From Candidatus Viadribacter manganicus (GTDB taxonomy: Bacteria > Pseudomonadota > Alphaproteobacteria > Caulobacterales > Aquidulcibacteraceae): a DNA stretch of 64,000 nucleotides. The stretch's first letter is position 1. Each line of letters begins with the position of its first letter. The translations under genes were made by a program, and so were the position numbers. Positions 17,824 through 24,822 of the stretch are shown here, piece after piece. Below the pieces are notes generated by a model. The model saw nothing but the letters and a program-made list of their open reading frames with translations. It ran no database searches and was not told the origin of the DNA. The DNA is taken from contig NZ_CP013244.1 in the NCBI RefSeq assembly GCF_001679665.1, positions 1,558,980 through 1,622,979 of the forward strand, in the 5' to 3' direction.

Positions 17824-18459
17824 TCAAAGGCGCACGATCTCGGAAAACGAAGCACAATCTTCCTCTCCCGCATCAAGGATGCGGCCATCGACCACCACCC
17901 AGCAATGGGCGGCAAACGGCATGGCGCGCACGCCAAAGACCAAACTCGCCCTGACCCGCTTGCGCAAAAGAAACCGGATAAGCGTCAGTGCATTGAAGAG
18001 ACAGACATAGCGCTTTGGGATCCAAACGCGCGCCCGCTCGAAGACACTGTGTGCCCCAATAGCCGATACATTCAATGATGCGCTGGCGTCTAAGGCGCGC
18101 TTTTGAACTTCGATCCAATCAAACGCAAAAGCCAAGCGCCGATCTTTTATGATCCAATGGGCCCAACAAGCCGCTTCGATTACAAGAACCATATCGGGCA
18201 GCCGGGCCAAAGCACGCTCCCCTATTGATCTTGCCTTTTCGTTTGGTGCGAGCCGACTTATCGCGTGCGGCGAAGCGCCATCTCTCACACCGCGTTCAGC
18301 AATATTTGCGCGAACGTGGCCAAGGTCAGTATCTGCGGGCATGGCGAAATAGCGATCTTGAACGGCGTCCAAGAACACAATCCAATCACCGGCGATGCAT
18401 GCATAAACACGCCGGGGCAAGAAGAGCCTTATAAGCTCGATGCGTGATGCATCGTCCAT
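17824..18459 (-). CDS. Lasso-peptide leader peptidase (fused B1-B2 protein)
   Basis: The 211-residue protein combines an N-terminal recognition-element-like region (GDWIVFLDAVQDRYFAM, residues 24-40) with a C-terminal transglutaminase-like cysteine protease domain. The catalytic set is visible: Cys153 in RYVCLFNAL, His185 in FAAHCWVVV, and an Asp in DGRILDA. In this family it binds the precursor leader and removes it so that the core can be cyclised. The ATG has GGGAGGG four bases upstream. It starts 28 bp after precursor A2, and its stop abuts the cyclase start, so the processing genes form a tight unit. Confidence 0.93.
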   Translation of the reverse strand: MDDASRIELIRLFLPRRVYACIAGDWIVFLDAVQDRYFAMPADTDLGHVRANIAERGVRDGASPHAISRLAPNEKARSIGERALARLPDMVLVIEAACWAHWIIKDRRLAFAFDWIEVQKRALDASASLNVSAIGAHSVFERARVWIPKRYVCLFNALTLIRFLLRKRVRASLVFGVRAMPFAAHCWVVVDGRILDAGEEDCASFSEIVRL

Positions 18460-18487
18460 GCGACCCTCCCTGCCCCGACGCGGATCA

Positions 18488-18607
18488 TTAGTCGCGATAG
18501 TCTTCGCCCATCAGCTCCTCAAAGGCGGGCGCCCAAGGGATGCCAAGAGTGAGCACAGAAGCCTCGCCCAGATCGATCACATGATCGGTTTGCAAATGCT
18601 CTTGCAT
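18488..18607 (-). CDS. Lasso-peptide precursor A2 (39 residues)
   Basis: Translation gives a 21-residue leader ending in ASVLTL and an 18-residue core, GIPWAPAFEELMGEDYRD. The leader has Thr at position -2, the hallmark recognised by lasso maturation enzymes. The core starts with Gly1 and has Glu9, so a nine-residue Gly1-Glu9 ring is predicted, with loop and tail from residue 10. Pro3, Trp4 and Pro6 lie in the ring; Tyr16 and Arg17 are candidate steric plugs. It shares Gly1-Ile2, Ala7, Glu9, Leu11 and the tail GEDYRD with precursor A1. The gene is the nearest to the B gene. No classical ribosome binding site is seen. Confidence 0.9.
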   Translation of the reverse strand: MQEHLQTDHVIDLGEASVLTLGIPWAPAFEELMGEDYRD

Positions 18608-18643
18608 GACACTGTCTTTCAGCTTGAGTGGATCTTTCAAAGA

Positions 18644-18671
18644 ATGTGGCGCGGGCAGCGCCGCGCCACAT
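18644..18671 (-). terminator. Strong hairpin between precursors A1 and A2
   Basis: ATGTGGCGCGG at 644-654 pairs perfectly with CCGCGCCACAT at 661-671 around the loop GCAGCG: 11 bp, mostly GC. On the minus-strand transcript it is followed by TCTTTG, a weak U-run. It could partly terminate transcription after A1 or protect its 3' end, setting different amounts of A1 and of A2-B-C. Confidence 0.6.
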
Positions 18672-18683
18672 CAGCCGTTGGCG

Positions 18684-18797
18684 TCAGTCGCGATAATCCT
18701 CGCCATTGAGATCTTCGACCGCGTCGGTCTCTTTGATGCCCAACGTGAGTTCACTGGCCGCGCCCAGTTCGACGAGATCAATTGCTTGTTCAAGCAT
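18684..18797 (-). CDS. Lasso-peptide precursor A1 (37 residues)
   Basis: The start has GGAGG six bases upstream. The product is a 19-residue leader ending in ASELTL and an 18-residue core, GIKETDAVEDLNGEDYRD. Thr at leader position -2, core Gly1 and Glu9 follow the lasso pattern, with a Gly1-Glu9 ring predicted. The tail LNGEDYRD parallels LMGEDYRD of A2, whereas ring positions 3-8 differ except Ala7, so the two products should share topology and differ on the ring face. The core is very acidic. It lies 104 bp after the GntR gene and 76 bp before A2. Confidence 0.9.
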   Translation of the reverse strand: MLEQAIDLVELGAASELTLGIKETDAVEDLNGEDYRD

Positions 18798-18802
18798 GTT
18801 TT

Positions 18803-18880
18803 CCTCCATCGGGCCTTATCGCCCGATGTCATCTTCCCGCCGAAAACACCGATCACCGATCTGATAATCGTGAAGATCAG
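18803..18880 (-). promoter_or_regulatory. Leader and candidate operator region of the precursors
   Basis: An 8-bp perfect stem (CATCGGGC at 807-814, GCCCGATG at 821-828, loop CTTATC) ends on the A1 ribosome binding site GGAGG. Further upstream lie two tandem heptamers ACCGATC (18848-18861) and a CTGAT/ATCAG inverted repeat (18861-18865, 18876-18880). These could be sites for the adjacent GntR protein, or a 5' structure controlling A1 translation. No convincing -35/-10 pair was found. Confidence 0.4.
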
Positions 18881-18901
18881 TTTGCCGATCGTGCGTTTGG
18901 C

Positions 18902-19522
18902 TCAACCAGGCGCGCCATTGTTGGGTAGCGCACGCAAGACAACATGCTGGCGGAGCAGACGCACGCTTTGGACGCGGCGTCGAGTATGGGCCTTGAGCAG
19001 AACCGACGTGCGTTTCGACCGGTGCGCAAGCGCGTCAATCAAAGTCTGAAGCTCACCCTGCACATCGCCCAGAACCTCAATCTCGGCTTTGCGAGCAAGG
19101 TAAAGTCGCTCGTCCGCATTAGCGCCCGCGCGGCGCAATTCAGGATTGGCGCTGGCCTCAATAAGTCGCATCACCGCAAACATCGATTCCGGATAGGGCA
19201 ATATCCTCGTCGCGCGCTGCAGCTCTGCGCCGTCTGCTGAATTGGGCAAAGCCAGAGCGAACAAAACGCCACGCCACTCGTAAAGATAAGCGAGCTCAGC
19301 TTCTGACCATAAACTGACTTCATAGCCAGATCGCTGGCCAGCCTTGACGAGGCCCTCCCAGACAAGAATAGCCAGCGCTTGGCGGACCGGCATTGAACTT
19401 AAAGCGAGATCTTCGGCCAGCGCCTCCACATCGATGTGAGAGCGCACCGGCAATCGCCCATCGCGTATGCGCGCCTTGATCTCCTCAAAGGCCCGGCGCG
19501 CTGCTGTGCGTTCAACCGGCAT
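18902..19522 (-). CDS. GntR-family transcriptional regulator
   Basis: The 206-residue protein has an N-terminal winged helix (IDVEALAEDLALSSMPVRQALAILVWEGLVKAGQRSGYEV, residues about 30-70). The mostly helical C-terminal domain resembles the FCD class, although metal ligands are not obvious. The ATG begins one base after the stop of the dioxygenase gene, so the two are co-translated. Its position just ahead of the precursor genes suggests local control of the lasso operon. Effector unknown; the mature peptide or a pathway metabolite is possible. Confidence 0.8.
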   Translation of the reverse strand: MPVERTAARRAFEEIKARIRDGRLPVRSHIDVEALAEDLALSSMPVRQALAILVWEGLVKAGQRSGYEVSLWSEAELAYLYEWRGVLFALALPNSADGAELQRATRILPYPESMFAVMRLIEASANPELRRAGANADERLYLARKAEIEVLGDVQGELQTLIDALAHRSKRTSVLLKAHTRRRVQSVRLLRQHVVLRALPNNGAPG

Positions 19523-19523
19523 G

Positions 19524-20393
19524 TTAGAGCTTGCCGGCGTCTACGAGGGCCTTGAGCTCAGCTTCTATCGCCGGCGGCAAGGCATCGCGATGCGCAGCGC
19601 AGCTTTGACCATTTTGCAACACGGCAATCGGATCTTGCCCTTCCCAATTGCCGAGATTGGGTCTGTGCCACTGATAGCCGATAAGCCGCTGCAAGGGCTC
19701 AGGAAAGGCGCGCGCAATGTTGGGCGGATAAGCCAAAAATTGTTCTTCGTAGGTGCGCAGCCAGCCAGCGCAATACCCGACGACAATTCCTGTGCGATCA
19801 ACCAGCGAGCAATTGGCGCCGCCGCTATGCATAAGAGTACCCAGATAGACGAGCGCTGAGCCTGCCGTCATCTGCGCTTGAACGGCGCGACCAGGATCAA
19901 TGTCACGGGCTACGGCCTGGCGATGGCTACCCGGCCAAAGTCGCGTGGCGCCGTTCGCGACCGTAAAGTCGCTGACCGCCCACATCACGTTCAGCGACCA
20001 GATTTGTCCCTTGGAGTCGGCGGGCCACATCTCCTGATCTCGGTGCGGCGCCTGCGCCCTCTGGCCAGGATGGATACGAATGGCTTGGGTAAGATTTAGC
20101 CTTATGCAGTCGCACGCCGGCGCCAAAGCAGCTTCAGCAAGCGCCAACAAACGTGGATGAAGCGCCAATCGCTGCACCGTCGGCGACTTTGACAAAAGGC
20201 CGTTGACGCGCGTTGTCGACCAGCCATGAAAATCACCCTCACAACGGGGCGTGCGCTGCAGCCAAGGCTCCAACTCATCTTTTAGCGCCGCAAGCTCGTC
20301 GACCGCCATCGCGTCTTCGAGAATGACAAACCCATCACGCTCCAGCGCAGCCAAATCAGGGCAAAGCGCAAACTCGTGCACAGACTGAGACAT
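19524..20393 (-). CDS. Phytanoyl-CoA dioxygenase (PhyH)-like Fe(II)/2-oxoglutarate enzyme
   Basis: The 289-residue protein shows the 2-His-1-Asp facial triad: His117 and Asp119 in APHRDQEMW, and a distal His in GTLMHSGGANCS. A following DRTGIVVGY supplies the Arg that would hold 2-oxoglutarate. Such enzymes hydroxylate small molecules or peptides. The gene lies between luxI and gntR: luxI ends 15 bp before the chosen ATG, and an upstream TTG would overlap luxI. luxI-phyH neighbours are known in sphingomonads, so it may act on the acyl-homoserine lactone; hydroxylation of the lasso peptide is an alternative. Substrate not determined. Confidence 0.82.
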   Translation of the reverse strand: MSQSVHEFALCPDLAALERDGFVILEDAMAVDELAALKDELEPWLQRTPRCEGDFHGWSTTRVNGLLSKSPTVQRLALHPRLLALAEAALAPACDCIRLNLTQAIRIHPGQRAQAPHRDQEMWPADSKGQIWSLNVMWAVSDFTVANGATRLWPGSHRQAVARDIDPGRAVQAQMTAGSALVYLGTLMHSGGANCSLVDRTGIVVGYCAGWLRTYEEQFLAYPPNIARAFPEPLQRLIGYQWHRPNLGNWEGQDPIAVLQNGQSCAAHRDALPPAIEAELKALVDAGKL

Positions 20394-20407
20394 TGTCTTC
20401 GCTTCCC

Positions 20408-21037
20408 TCAAGCTGCTTTGGCCAAGTCGGCAGGTACAAAACGGATTAACGGCGCGCCGATGCCGTAGCTTTGACGGACACGCCGCAGACCCTCGCTATT
20501 GATGTCGGCAACGAAGGCCTGAATCTTGTGACGGCCGCGACCGCGACCAGGACCCAAGGCGCGCGCATTCCAACCCGCGCGCAACGCCAAAGGTGCGAGC
20601 GCCGCATCGGTGACGTAAGTCACTTGCTCGATACCAAAAATAAAGGCGGTCTCGATGATCCCTGCGATCATGCGTCCGAGAAGTGCGCGGCGCGGCGCGC
20701 CGATGGGCGTCGCCGGCGCCGGACAAAAGCGCGTAGCTTCCCAAACATGAGAGCCACGCGGCGCGGGCGTGTCGCACAGATCTGAAAAATGCTCGCTCAA
20801 AAGATGAGGAACATGCGTCGGCAACAGCCGCACCGACGACGTTATCGATGCCGTCGCCGGATCCGTCTCAATCAAGTAGATCGCTTCAGCGCTGTCGTAA
20901 CAATCAATCTCAAGTCCAGCGCTATGGTCCAAACGCCACTTCAATTTGTCGATGAACACCGCTTTGCGCTGACGGTGCATCTCAGTCAGCAGGTGATGAA
21001 ACCGGCGCCGATTTTCTGCGGAAACAATGTAGATCAT
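20408..21037 (-). CDS. luxI: LuxI-family acyl-homoserine-lactone synthase
   Basis: The 209-residue protein makes an acyl-homoserine lactone from S-adenosylmethionine and an acyl donor. Conserved LuxI features are visible: RKAVFIDKLKW (Arg, Phe, Trp), the acidic residues in GLEIDCYDSAEAIYL, SVRLLPT with the conserved Arg, and HVWEATRFC with Glu and Arg. Length is normal. The ATG has GGAG five bases upstream. It lies downstream of luxR on the same strand and 53 bp after the 22-bp palindrome, and leads a tandem run to the lasso cyclase with gaps of at most about 100 bp. Confidence 0.92.
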   Translation of the reverse strand: MIYIVSAENRRRFHHLLTEMHRQRKAVFIDKLKWRLDHSAGLEIDCYDSAEAIYLIETDPATASITSSVRLLPTHVPHLLSEHFSDLCDTPAPRGSHVWEATRFCPAPATPIGAPRRALLGRMIAGIIETAFIFGIEQVTYVTDAALAPLALRAGWNARALGPGRGRGRHKIQAFVADINSEGLRRVRQSYGIGAPLIRFVPADLAKAA

Positions 21038-21090
21038 GTGCGCTCCAACCTCTGGGGGTCAGAACGATGCGGGGTTTTTTAGATCGCCGA

Positions 21091-21112
21091 AATAGGTCCC
21101 ACTGGACCTATT
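21091..21112. promoter_or_regulatory. lux box upstream of luxI
   Basis: AATAGGTCC-CACT-GGACCTATT is a perfect 9-bp inverted repeat with a 4-bp centre. It lies 53 bp upstream of the luxI start and recurs nearly unchanged upstream of fecR (9651-9672). A terminator for luxR was considered, but the second copy without a T-run argues for a protein-binding site. Confidence 0.78.
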
Positions 21113-21127
21113 GACTCCGAAAAAGAC

Positions 21128-21868
21128 TCAGCCATCGGACAAATCGTCGACCATGATTTGCCCATCGAAAACAGCCCGCATCACCGCTTGGACACGACCG
21201 GAAACGCCGTAGCGTCTCTTCGCGCGTTCGATTGCGTTGTGGGCTGTCCGCGCACTCAAACCCAAAACCTCGCCAATCACCCAATCGCTTTTGCCGCGCC
21301 CGACCAGCGCTAAACATTCGCGCTCGCGCCGCGCCAGAACAACAGGCTCTCTGATCGCGTTTGGATTTAAACACCGATGCATCGCGCCATGCCCAAAGAC
21401 CACGATCATCAGGGTCTCAGCCAAATATAAGGGGTCGACACCATCAGGACCGGCAACGAGCGAGCAAGAAGCCGGCACGATATCAGGCGAGCGCAACGGA
21501 ATTGTCAGCCCAGCCGACAAGCCAAAGGACGCGCCCTCGGCGAGCACGCGCTTTTGCTGGCGATTGAGGCGCATATGGCCAAGCGCGTCCGCCCAATTAA
21601 ATGGCGCGGGCATCACCCGCGCCGCCAAGAGCACCGGATCGATCAAGGCAAAATTGCCTGACGAATATTGCTCCAGCCAAGGGGTGGGATAATTGACGAT
21701 GCTGACGCCGCCCGGCCGCGGTCGCAGCGGATCAACGTGCGACGCGCAAGCGATATAGCGATAGCCGAGCCCCTCTAACGTCGACACGAACCGCTTTTCA
21801 ATTAAAGCCGCGTCGGTCTGTCTTTCGCAAAACTCGAGGAAGTCCAGCGCGACTTTGCTCTTTGGCAT
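21128..21868 (-). CDS. luxR: LuxR-family quorum-sensing regulator
   Basis: The 246-residue protein has an N-terminal autoinducer-binding domain, with the signature PTPWLEQYSSGNFALIDPVLL (Trp, Tyr, Asp, Pro) and FNWADAL. A C-terminal LuxR-type helix-turn-helix follows (LARRERECLALVGRGKSDWVIGEVLGLSARTAHNAIERAKRRYGV). It should bind the signal made by LuxI and act at the two palindromes. The ATG and its ribosome binding site lie inside a hairpin (21864-21888). It is upstream of luxI in the same direction, 90 bp apart. Confidence 0.92.
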   Translation of the reverse strand: MPKSKVALDFLEFCERQTDAALIEKRFVSTLEGLGYRYIACASHVDPLRPRPGGVSIVNYPTPWLEQYSSGNFALIDPVLLAARVMPAPFNWADALGHMRLNRQQKRVLAEGASFGLSAGLTIPLRSPDIVPASCSLVAGPDGVDPLYLAETLMIVVFGHGAMHRCLNPNAIREPVVLARRERECLALVGRGKSDWVIGEVLGLSARTAHNAIERAKRRYGVSGRVQAVMRAVFDGQIMVDDLSDG

Positions 21869-21888
21869 TTCAACCTCCGTTGAATGCC
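21864..21888 (-). promoter_or_regulatory. Hairpin enclosing the luxR start codon
   Basis: On the mRNA, GGCATTCAAC pairs with GTTGAAATGCC, with one bulged base, around the tetraloop GGAG. The loop is the Shine-Dalgarno sequence and the ATG lies in the 3' arm. This could throttle luxR translation or make it depend on a factor or temperature. Confidence 0.55.
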
Positions 21889-22176
21889 CTTGCAGTAAAG
21901 ATCATAGCCTCGCCGCCTTGCAAGCCAATGCGCGGAAGATCGGCTGATCTGTCTCTCACACGCGTGTGCTGGCGCACGCCGGCAAGGCCGAAACCCGCGA
22001 GTTCGCTTACGCAATGGGGAATCTTGCCCGCGTCGGCGCACCGCATCGAGGGACGCTAACGCTCTCTTTGAGCCCTCGACCCGGCGCGCCTGAAGACGCG
22101 GGCCTCAGCCCACCGCGTCGCGCAAGCGATCTCGCGCAGCACGTTCGCGCGCGAGCCCTCTTCGAGAGCTGGCACC

Positions 22177-23166
22177 ATGTCGTCATCATCACCCAATCAC
22201 GCACCGCGCGACCTCGGCGCAGAAATCACTTCCAAGATACTGGCCGCGCTCGACCAAGGCGTCATGCCTTGGCGCAAGCCCTGGGATGGGGCCAGAACCA
22301 GCCCCGCGCTGCCGCGCCGTGCGACCGGCGAATGCTATCGGGGTGTCAACACAATCATCCTTTGGCATGCTGCGGCCACGCAAGGTTACACATCGCCGTA
22401 CTGGATGAGCTTTAAACAAGCGGTCAAACTCGGCGCGCGCGTGCGTAAAGGTGAACACGGCGAACGGATTGTCTATTATGGCGCAGCCGAGCGTACACGC
22501 ACCACAAGCGACGGCCACGAATGCAAAGAAGCCTTTCGCTTCTTGAAGTCCTACGTCGCCTTCAACGCAGACCAGATTGATGGTTTGCCAAATCTCTTTC
22601 ACCCTGCGCCCTGTGCGGCGGCGGCCCTTCCTCTGAACGCGCACGAATGCTGGTTCAACGGCCTTGGCATCACGCGGATCTTATCGCGCGACATCGCCTG
22701 CTACGTACCAAGCCGCGATGTCATCGCTATGCCACCGCTTGGCGCCTTCGACAGTGCAGAAGCCTATGCTGCGACGCTGAACCATGAGGCTGTGCACGCG
22801 ACAGCTGCGCCCCACCGGGTCGGGCGCCAATTGCCGCCCCGCGCCGACATCGAAAAGCTCGCCGCCGAAGAGCTCGTTGCCGAGATCGGCGCGGCTATCC
22901 TCGGCGCACATCTCAATCTGCCGCCGGCTCACATCTTCGATCACGCCGCCTATATTGAGCATTGGATGAACTTGTTGCGATCCGACAAACGCGCCTTCTT
23001 GCACGCCGCCGCCCAGGCGCAAGCAGCCGTCGATTGGCTGCTGATGAAGAGCCCTCCAGTTGGCCGCGTAAGTGACGCGCAATGCGAGCACGATACAGGC
23101 GGCGGCGAAATCAGTTTCGCCTCCTGTCTCCAGCACCTCAAGGGATTTTCATATGTCGCAACTTAA
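22177..23166 (+). CDS. ArdC-like anti-restriction protein (zincin)
   Basis: The 329-residue protein has the ArdC N-terminal ssDNA-binding domain (DUF1738: GVMPWRKPWDG, YRGVNTIILW, KGEHGERIVYYG). Its C-terminal zincin-like peptidase domain has NHEAVHATAAPHR (HExxH) and the downstream Glu in AEELVAEIGAAIL. ArdC proteins protect entering plasmid DNA from restriction. It reads toward the Toprim gene with a 14-bp overlap and is divergent from luxR across about 310 bp in which I see no gene. It starts the plasmid-like block of the island. Confidence 0.88.
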   Translation: MSSSSPNHAPRDLGAEITSKILAALDQGVMPWRKPWDGARTSPALPRRATGECYRGVNTIILWHAAATQGYTSPYWMSFKQAVKLGARVRKGEHGERIVYYGAAERTRTTSDGHECKEAFRFLKSYVAFNADQIDGLPNLFHPAPCAAAALPLNAHECWFNGLGITRILSRDIACYVPSRDVIAMPPLGAFDSAEAYAATLNHEAVHATAAPHRVGRQLPPRADIEKLAAEELVAEIGAAILGAHLNLPPAHIFDHAAYIEHWMNLLRSDKRAFLHAAAQAQAAVDWLLMKSPPVGRVSDAQCEHDTGGGEISFASCLQHLKGFSYVAT

Positions 23167-24040
23167 ACGCATCGTCGACGTCATGGGCGGCGCCCTGCTG
23201 GACGGCGGACGACGCGCGTTGATACGAGGTCCAGGGCACGGGCCCGCCGATCGCTCAGTATCACTCTTTGAAAACGCCGACGGGCGCGTGCTCATTCACT
23301 GCTTTAGTCCCCGCGATAATTGGCGCCAGGTGCGCGCCGAGCTCGCAGAACTAGGTTTGCTCGAAGAAGAACAAGCAGAGCGATCAAACACGCATGAAGC
23401 ACTCGTGCGCGTGCGATCGGAGCAGAACCAAGAAGATCGCCGCACCCGCATGCTTCGCCTTTGGGACGAAGCGCAACCAATCCAGACGACGATCGCAGAG
23501 CGATATCTACGCGGGCGCGCGATCGAAGGCGAACTGCCAAGCTCAGAGGTGCTGCGCTTTCATCCCAATATGACAAGTCTCGAGGACCGCGAGCGACGCG
23601 GCGCATTAATGGCGGCGCTGGTCGACGGCAATGGCGATTTGCAAGGCGTACAAGTCACCTTGCTCTCTTCACATGGCGCCGCCAAAGCTGCACTTACAAC
23701 CCCGCGACGGACGATTGGCCGATTGATGGGGTGCTACGTCCGCATCGATGCGCCCGGAGAAACATTGATTGTTGCTGAGGGACTTGAGACCGCGCTCTCA
23801 GCCAGACGGGCGCTGGGCGCCGGCGCATGGGCCTTCTTGGGCTCTGAAAACCTAGCCCGCTTCGAACCACCGCCGGTCGTTGATAAGCTCATCATCGCCG
23901 CCGACAACGACCCAGCGGGCCTTGCCGCCGCCGAGCGATTGGCCGATCGGATGAAGGGCGAACTGAGCTCTACGATCGCGCCGCCGCCGAAAGGCTTTTC
24001 AGACTGGAACGATTTTGCGCGAGCCGCGCGCACTGAGTGA
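23153..24040 (+). CDS. Toprim-domain primase-like protein
   Basis: The 295-residue protein carries an N-terminal region found in plasmid primase/helicase relatives (RIVDVMGGALLDGGRRALIRGPGHGPADRS) and a C-terminal Toprim domain: LIVAEGLETALSA (Glu) and LIIAADNDPAGLAAAERLA (DxD). It lacks a helicase domain. It may support DNA processing during transfer or establishment. The ATG at 23153 overlaps the ardC stop by 14 bp, indicating coupled translation. Confidence 0.85.
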   Translation: MSQLKRIVDVMGGALLDGGRRALIRGPGHGPADRSVSLFENADGRVLIHCFSPRDNWRQVRAELAELGLLEEEQAERSNTHEALVRVRSEQNQEDRRTRMLRLWDEAQPIQTTIAERYLRGRAIEGELPSSEVLRFHPNMTSLEDRERRGALMAALVDGNGDLQGVQVTLLSSHGAAKAALTTPRRTIGRLMGCYVRIDAPGETLIVAEGLETALSARRALGAGAWAFLGSENLARFEPPPVVDKLIIAADNDPAGLAAAERLADRMKGELSSTIAPPPKGFSDWNDFARAARTE

Positions 24041-24344
24041 GCCGAGCTAGGTTCTAAGCGGCGTTTTCCAAGGAGCGCGCAGCCGTCACTTGCGGCTCCC
24101 CTCCTCCTCACCGGAACCGGCGCCACAGAAGCTCGCCCACGCCGTCGCCATTCAGCCCAGCCGTCAACGTCCTGCAAGTACAAAACCGTTACCCCGCGCG
24201 GCGTTGCGCGCCGCCATCGGCCCTGAAGGGCGCGGGCCCCACCCTTTTGTACCTGCACGCCGCCGCCCCATGGCCGGGCTCTAAAACGCCGTCGCGGGCG
24301 AGCTCCCGCGGCCCCGCTTTAAGCGGGCGATCAAGGAGCAAGTC
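24041..24344. other. Structured non-coding region upstream of ssb
   Basis: No gene is seen. Three inverted repeats follow one another: TGCAAGTACAAAA (24173-24185) with TTTTGTACCTGCA (24245-24257), one mismatch and a 59-nt spacer; CGCGGG/CCCGCG (24293-24310); and CCCGCTT-T-AAGCGGG (24313-24327). GGAG precedes the ssb start. Folding could matter in single-stranded transferred DNA. Confidence 0.6.
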
Positions 24345-24680
24345 ATGAACAGCAACCGTGTCACACTTATTGGAAAGCTTTTGGACGATCCAAAGGTTCG
24401 AACGATCGAACTGCGCGGCGGCTCAAGCGACATCGTCTCGCTCTGGCTTGAAGTTCGCAACGGCGAACGCGTCGATCGCTTCACCGTTGAGATCTACTGC
24501 CCAGCTCAGCAAGAAGCCGCAAAAGCCATGCGTCAAGGCGTTCGAGCGGAAGTCACCGGTGCGCTTCGCCACGATCGCTGGAAAGACAAGACCACTTCAA
24601 AATGGATTGGCAAAGTTTTCGTCGCCATCGACCCCGCCGAAGGCAAGATCAAATCCCTAGGTCTTGCAGACAATCTCTGA
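24345..24680 (+). CDS. ssb: Single-stranded DNA-binding protein, plasmid type
   Basis: The 111-residue protein has the OB-fold pattern of SSB: NRVTLIGKLLDDPKVR, then IVSLWLEVRNGERVDRFTVEIYCPAQQEAAKAMRQGVRAEVTGALRHDRWKD. It lacks the long Gly/Pro-rich acidic tail of chromosomal SSB, ending in IKSLGLADNL. It should coat single-stranded DNA of the element. It follows the Toprim gene after a structured 300-bp gap. Confidence 0.85.
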   Translation: MNSNRVTLIGKLLDDPKVRTIELRGGSSDIVSLWLEVRNGERVDRFTVEIYCPAQQEAAKAMRQGVRAEVTGALRHDRWKDKTTSKWIGKVFVAIDPAEGKIKSLGLADNL

Positions 24681-24822
24681 TCCGACGAACAGCGCCGCTT
24701 GCCACGAACCAAGCGGCGCTTGGCGCCCTGGTCGCGATGCGCAGCCGCAATTCATCGCCCAAATACCACTGACGGCGTGCATCCTGCCAGCGTCCAAGCC
24801 ATACTCGCTAAACGAGCTCAGC

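Noticed and set aside
21091..21112. Palindrome read as a terminator of luxR
   Set aside because: No good T-run follows, and a near-identical copy upstream of fecR is not at a gene end.
23734..24258. Minus-strand open frame over the Toprim gene end
   Set aside because: It is antisense to the Toprim motifs and extends into the structured non-coding region.
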